Source: Heligmosomoides polygyrus polygyrus (lineage: Eukaryota > Nematoda > Chromadorea > Rhabditida > Heligmosomidae). Taken from it: a stretch of 64,000 bases of DNA. The position numbers were made by a program, and so were the translations under genes. The stretch's first letter is position 1. The number at the start of each line of letters is the position of its first letter. Below the pieces are notes generated by a model. It worked only from the letters and a program-made list of their open reading frames with translations. It searched no databases and was not told the DNA's origin. Shown here piece by piece: positions 59,905 through 64,000 of this stretch. The stretch covers positions 1 through 64,000 of the forward strand of contig CANDYH010000002.1 in the NCBI GenBank assembly GCA_947396885.1, read 5' to 3'.

Positions 59905-62440
59905 CCTGTAGAGTGACCGTTTCGGGAGTTTGTATCGGAAATTCCCAGCCGCCCTACTTAGAAATTGCCTTAGGACTGTCCAGCTTGCCTTTGGAGTGCG
60001 CCGCAGACAATGCATACAGAATCGATCCTATCAATCGAGTCGGCGCGACCACTCGCAGAGTGAGGACGAGTGGGCGCGAGAACCTGTAGAGTGACCGTTT
60101 CGGGGGTTTTGGCGAAATTCCCAGTCGTTCTACTTAGGAAATGCTTCTAGCCTGTCCAGCTTGCCTTTGGAGTGCGTCGTAAACAATGCATATAGAATCG
60201 ATCCTATCAATCGAGTGGGTGCGAGAGCCTGTAGAGTGACCGTTTCGGGAGTTTTATCGGAAATTCCCAGCCGCCCTACTTAGAAATTGCCTTACGACTG
60301 TCCAGCTTGCCTTTGGAGTGCGCCGTAGACAATGCATACAGAATAGATCCTATCAATCGAGTGGGCGCGAGAGCCTGTAGAGTGACCGTTTCGGGAGTTT
60401 TATCGGAAATTCTCAGCCGCCCTACTTAGAAATTGTTTTAGGACTGTCCAGCTTGCCTTTGGTGTCCGCCGTAAGCAATGCATACAGAATCGATCCTATC
60501 AATCGAGTCGGCGCGACCCCTCGCAGAGTGAGGACGAGTGGGCGCGAGAACCTGTAGAGTGACCGTTTCGGGGGTTTTAGCGAAATTCCCAGTCGTTCTA
60601 CTTAGGAAATGCTTCTAGCTTGTCCAGCTTGCCTTTGGAGTGCGTCGTAAACAATGCATTTAGAATCGATCCTATCAATCGAGTGGGTGCGAGAGCCTGT
60701 AGAGTGACCGTTTCGGGAGTTTTATCGGAAATTCCCAGCCGCCCTGCTTAGAAATTGCCTTAGGACTGTCCAGCTTGCCTTTGGAGTGCGCCGCAGACAA
60801 TGCATACAGAACCGATCCTATCAATCGAGTCGGCGCGACCACTCGCAGAGTGAGGACGAGTGGGCGCGAGAACCTGTAGAGTGACCGTTTCGGGGGTTTT
60901 GGCGAAATTCCCAGTCGTTCTACTTAGGAAATGCTTCTAGCCTGTCCAGCTTGCCTTTGGAGTGCGTCGTAAACAATGCATATAGAATCGATCCTATCAA
61001 TCGAGTGGGTGCGAGAGCCTGTAGAGTGACCGTTTCGGGAGTTTTATCGGAAATTCCCAGCCGCCCTACTTAGAAATTGTTTTAGGACTGTCCAGCTTGC
61101 CTTTGGTGTCCGCCGTAAGCAATGCATACAGAATCGATCCTATCAATCGAGTCGGCGCGACCACTCGCAGAGTGAGGACGAGTGGGCGCGAGAACCTGTA
61201 GAGTGACCGTTTCGGGAGTTTTATCGGAAATTCCCAGCCGCCCTACTTAGAAATTGCCTTAGGACTGTCCAGCTTGCCTTTGGAGTGCGCCGCAGACAAT
61301 GCATACAGAATCGATCCTATCAATCGAGTCGGCGCGACCCCTCGCAGAGTGAGGACGAGTGGGCGCGAGAACCTGTAGAGTGACCGTTTCGGGGGTTTTA
61401 GCGAAATTCCCAGTCGTTCTACTTAGGAAATGCTTCTAGCCTGTCCAGCTTGCCTTTGGAGTGCGTCGTAAACAATGCATATAGAATCGATCCTATCAAT
61501 CGAGTGGGTGCGAGAGCCTGTAGAGTGACCGTTTCGGGAGTTTTATCGGAAATTCCCAGCCGCCCTACTTAGAAATTGTTTTAGGACTGTCCAGCTTGCC
61601 TTTGGTGTCCGCCGTAAGCAATGCATACAGAATCGATCCTATCAATCGAGTCGGCGCGACCACTCGCAGAGTGAGGACGAGTGGGCGCGAGAACCTGTAG
61701 AGTGACCGTTTCGGGGGTTTTGGCGAAATTCCCAGTCGTTCTACTTAGGAAATGCTTCTAGCCTGTCCAGCTTGCCTTTGGAGTGCGTCGTAAACAATGC
61801 ATATAGAATCGATCCTATCAATCGAGTGGGTGCGAGAGCCTGTAGAGTGACCGTTTCGGGAGTTTTATCGGAAATTCCCAGCCGCCCTACTTAGAAATTG
61901 TTTTAGGACTGTCCAGCTTGCCTTTGGAGTGCGCCGCAGACAATGCATACAGAATCGATCCTATCAATCGAGTCGGCGCGACCCCTCGCAGAGTGAGGAC
62001 GAGTGGGCGCGAGAACCTGTAGAGTGACCGTTTCGGGGGTTTTGGCGAAATTCCCAGTCGTTCTACTTAGGAAATGCTTCTAGCCTGTCCAGCTTGCCTT
62101 TGGAGTGCGTCGTAAACAATGCATATAGAATCGATCCTATCAATCGAGTGGGTGCGAGAGCCTGTAGAGTGACCGTTTCGGGAGTTTTATCGGAAATTCC
62201 CAGCCGCCCTACTTAGAAATTGCCTTACGACTGTCCAGCTTGCTTTTGGAGTGCGCCGCAGACAATGCATACAGAATAGATCCTATCAATCGAGTGGGCG
62301 CGAGAGCCTGTAGAGTGACCGTTTCGGGAGTTTTATCGGAAATTCCCAGCCGCCCTACTTAGAAATTGTTTTAGGACTGTCCAGCTTGCCTTTGGTGTCC
62401 GCCGTAAGCAATGCATACAGAATCGATCCTATCAATCGAG
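58060..62440 (+). repeat. Partial third copy of the super-repeat interior
   Basis: Positions 58060 to about 61217 align with 25320 to about 28477 at +32,740 bp. They share AGCTTGCTTTTGG (59514) and GCGCCGTAGAC (60319). The offset then becomes 32,096, a loss of exactly 644 bp or two A-B dimers, and similarity continues to about 62440, aligned to about 30345. After that the sequence resumes at a marker-type position (GTGAGAGAGCC at about 62627), but the following A lacks the extra base, a sign of further exchange. Confidence 0.78.
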
Positions 62441-64000
62441 TCGGCGCGACCCCTCGCAGAGTGAGGACGAGTGGGCGCGAGAACCTGTAGAGTGACCGCT
62501 TCGGGGGTGTTGGCGAAATTCCCAGTCGTTCTACTTAGGAAATGCTTCTAGCTTGTCCAGCTTGCCTTTGGAGTGCGTCGTAAACAATGCATTTAGAATC
62601 GATCCTATCAATCGAGTGGGTGAGAGAGCCTGTAGAGTGACCGTTTCGGGAGTTTTATCGGAAATTCCCAGCCGCCCTACTTAGAAATTGCCTTAGGACT
62701 GTCCAGCTTGCCTTTGGAGTGCGCCGCAGACAATGCATACAGAATCGATCCTATCAATCGAGTCGGCGCGACCACTCGCAGAGTGAGGACGAGTGGGCGC
62801 GAGAACCTGTAGAGTGACCGTTTCGGGGGTTTTGGCGAAATTCCCAGTCGTTCTACTTAGGAAATGCTTCTAGCCTGTCCAGCTTGCCTTTGGAGTGCGT
62901 CGTAAACAATGCATATAGAATCGATCCTATCAATCGAGTGGGTGCGAGAGCCTGTAGAGTGACCGTTTCGGGAGTTTTATCGGAAATTCCCAGCCGCCCT
63001 ACTTAGAAATTGCCTTACGACTGTCCAGCTTGCCTTTGGAGTGCGCCGCAGACAATGCATACAGAATAGATCCTATCAATCGAGTGGGCGCGAGAGCCTG
63101 TAGAGTGACCGTTTCGGGAGTTTTATCGGAAATTCCCAGCCGCCCTACTTAGAAATTGTTTTAGGACTGTCCAGCTTGCCTTTGGTGTCCGCCGTAAGCA
63201 ATGCATACAGAATCGATCCTATCAATCGAGTCGGCGCGACCCCTCGCAGAGTGAGGACGAGTGGGCGCGAGAACCTGTAGAGTGACCGTTTCGGGGGTTT
63301 TAGCGAAATTCCCAGTCGTTCTACTTAGGAAATGCTTCTAGCTTGTCCAGCTTGCCTTTGGAGTGCGTCGTAAACAATGCATTTAGAATCGATCCTATCA
63401 ATCGAGTGGGTGCGAGAGCCTGTAGAGTGACCGTTTCGGGAGTTTTATCGGAAATTCCCAGCCGCCCTGCTTAGAAATTGCCTTAGGACTGTCCAGCTTG
63501 CCTTTGGAGTGCGCCGCAGACAATGCATACAGAACCGATCCTATCAATCGAGTCGGCGCGACCACTCGCAGAGTGAGGACGAGTGGGCGCGAGAACCTGT
63601 AGAGTGACCGTTTCGGGGGTTTTGGCGAAATTCCCAGTCGTTCTACTTAGGAAATGCTTCTAGCCTGTCCAGCTTGCCTTTGGAGTGCGTCGTAAACAAT
63701 GCATATAGAATCGATCCTATCAATCGAGTGGGTGCGAGAGCCTGTAGAGTGACCGTTTCGGGAGTTTTATCGGAAATTCCCAGCCGCCCTACTTAGAAAT
63801 TGCCTTAGGACTGTCCAGCTTGCCTTTGGAGTGCGCCGCAGACAATGCATACAGAATCGATCCTATCAATCGAGTCGGCGCGACCCCTCGCAGAGTGAGG
63901 ACGAGTGGGCGCGAGAACCTGTAGAGTGACCGTTTCGGGGGTTTTAGCGAAATTCCCAGTCGTTCTACTTAGGAAATGCTTCTAGCCTGTCCAGCTTGCC
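62440..64000 (+). repeat. Array continues to the right edge
   Basis: The order here is B with GCTTCGGGGGTGTTGG, B ending GAGAGAG, A, B, short A, A, B, A with CCCTGCTTAG and CAGAACCGATCC, B, A, B. This matches the start of a higher-order unit such as 24.3-25.9 kb. There is no sign of an array edge or a change in divergence by 64000. Confidence 0.85.

Larger units (their letters stand above)
3320..64000 (+). repeat. Complex satellite array, 145/177-bp monomers, more than 60 kb
   Basis: The stretch is built of head-to-tail monomers in one orientation, phased here on CCTGTAGAGTGACC. Two classes dominate: A (177 bp) and B (145 bp), giving a 322-bp dimer. At a mean of about 160 bp there are roughly 375 monomers. 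Shared blocks include CTGTCCAGCTTGCCTTTGG and a 17-bp quasi-palindrome TCGATCCTATCAATCGA. No transposon insertion, inversion or single-copy sequence interrupts the array, and copies of a class differ at only a few sites. It continues beyond the right edge. Such arrays usually form centromeric, pericentromeric or subtelomeric heterochromatin; which applies here is unknown. Confidence 0.98.

Noticed and set aside
3320..64000. CRISPR array
   Set aside because: Repeats are 145-178 bp, contiguous and without unique spacers, in a eukaryotic context.
3320..64000. CENP-B box in the monomers
   Set aside because: The TTTCGGGAGTTTTATCGGAA region has the TTCG and CGG parts, but the spacing and the central A do not fit the known box.
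3320..64000. Canonical telomere repeats (TTAGG or TTAGGC)
   Set aside because: CTTAGG occurs once in each B monomer as part of a longer unit, not in tandem.
3320..64000. tRNA- or SINE-derived satellite with Pol III boxes
   Set aside because: GAATCGATCCT vaguely resembles a B box, but the required GGTTCGA core and a matching A box are absent.

Overview
The window looks like invertebrate animal nuclear DNA. It holds about 3.2 kb of broken non-LTR retrotransposon sequence, followed by about 60.6 kb of uninterrupted complex satellite DNA that runs off the right edge. Nothing looks bacterial: there are no operons, tRNAs or rRNAs, and the only protein-coding signal belongs to LINE-type elements. 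A nematode or other invertebrate host is my best guess, from the style of the LINE and the lack of CpG depletion in the satellite. The sequence alone cannot settle this.

Layout of the left flank. Positions 1-87 read as the C-terminal end of a LINE ORF2, followed by a 3' UTR and an AATAAATAAATA tail ending near 240. Positions 241-640 hold faint, frameshifted reverse-strand coding-like sequence that I cannot identify. Positions 712-956 hold four related inverted repeats, two of them long near-perfect hairpins, just upstream of a second LINE. That LINE (about 957-3189, plus strand) has a 5' leader, an ORF1 broken by a 13-bp templated duplication, and an ORF2 with a complete-looking apurinic-type endonuclease domain. 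It stops abruptly where the reverse transcriptase should begin. A 16-bp perfect hairpin (3208-3243) and about 75 bp of AT-rich sequence separate it from the satellite.

Layout of the satellite (about 3320-64000). Two related monomers, all in the same orientation, build the array: A (177 bp) and B (145 bp), about 86% identical outside a 31-bp segment present only in A. The outermost monomers are degenerate. From about 3.8 to 7.7 kb the array is a strict A-B dimer of 322 bp. Farther in, truncated A (146 bp), one-base-longer A (178 bp) and B/A hybrid monomers (176 bp) appear in fixed order and make higher-order repeats. The clearest is a 12-monomer unit of 1904 bp, with a 10-monomer form of 1581 bp. 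These sit inside a tandem super-repeat of about 20 kb: block 1 is about 17.5-37.5 kb, block 2 about 37.5-58 kb, and a partial third copy lies at 58.1-62.4 kb. The copies differ by indels that are mostly whole numbers of monomers.

No gene in the window appears functional. The value of the region is structural: a satellite array with three nested scales of duplication whose edge replaces the 3' half of a LINE. Array role (centromeric, subtelomeric or other heterochromatin) cannot be decided from the sequence. All alignments were made by eye, so boundaries of the large duplications are good to a few tens of bases.
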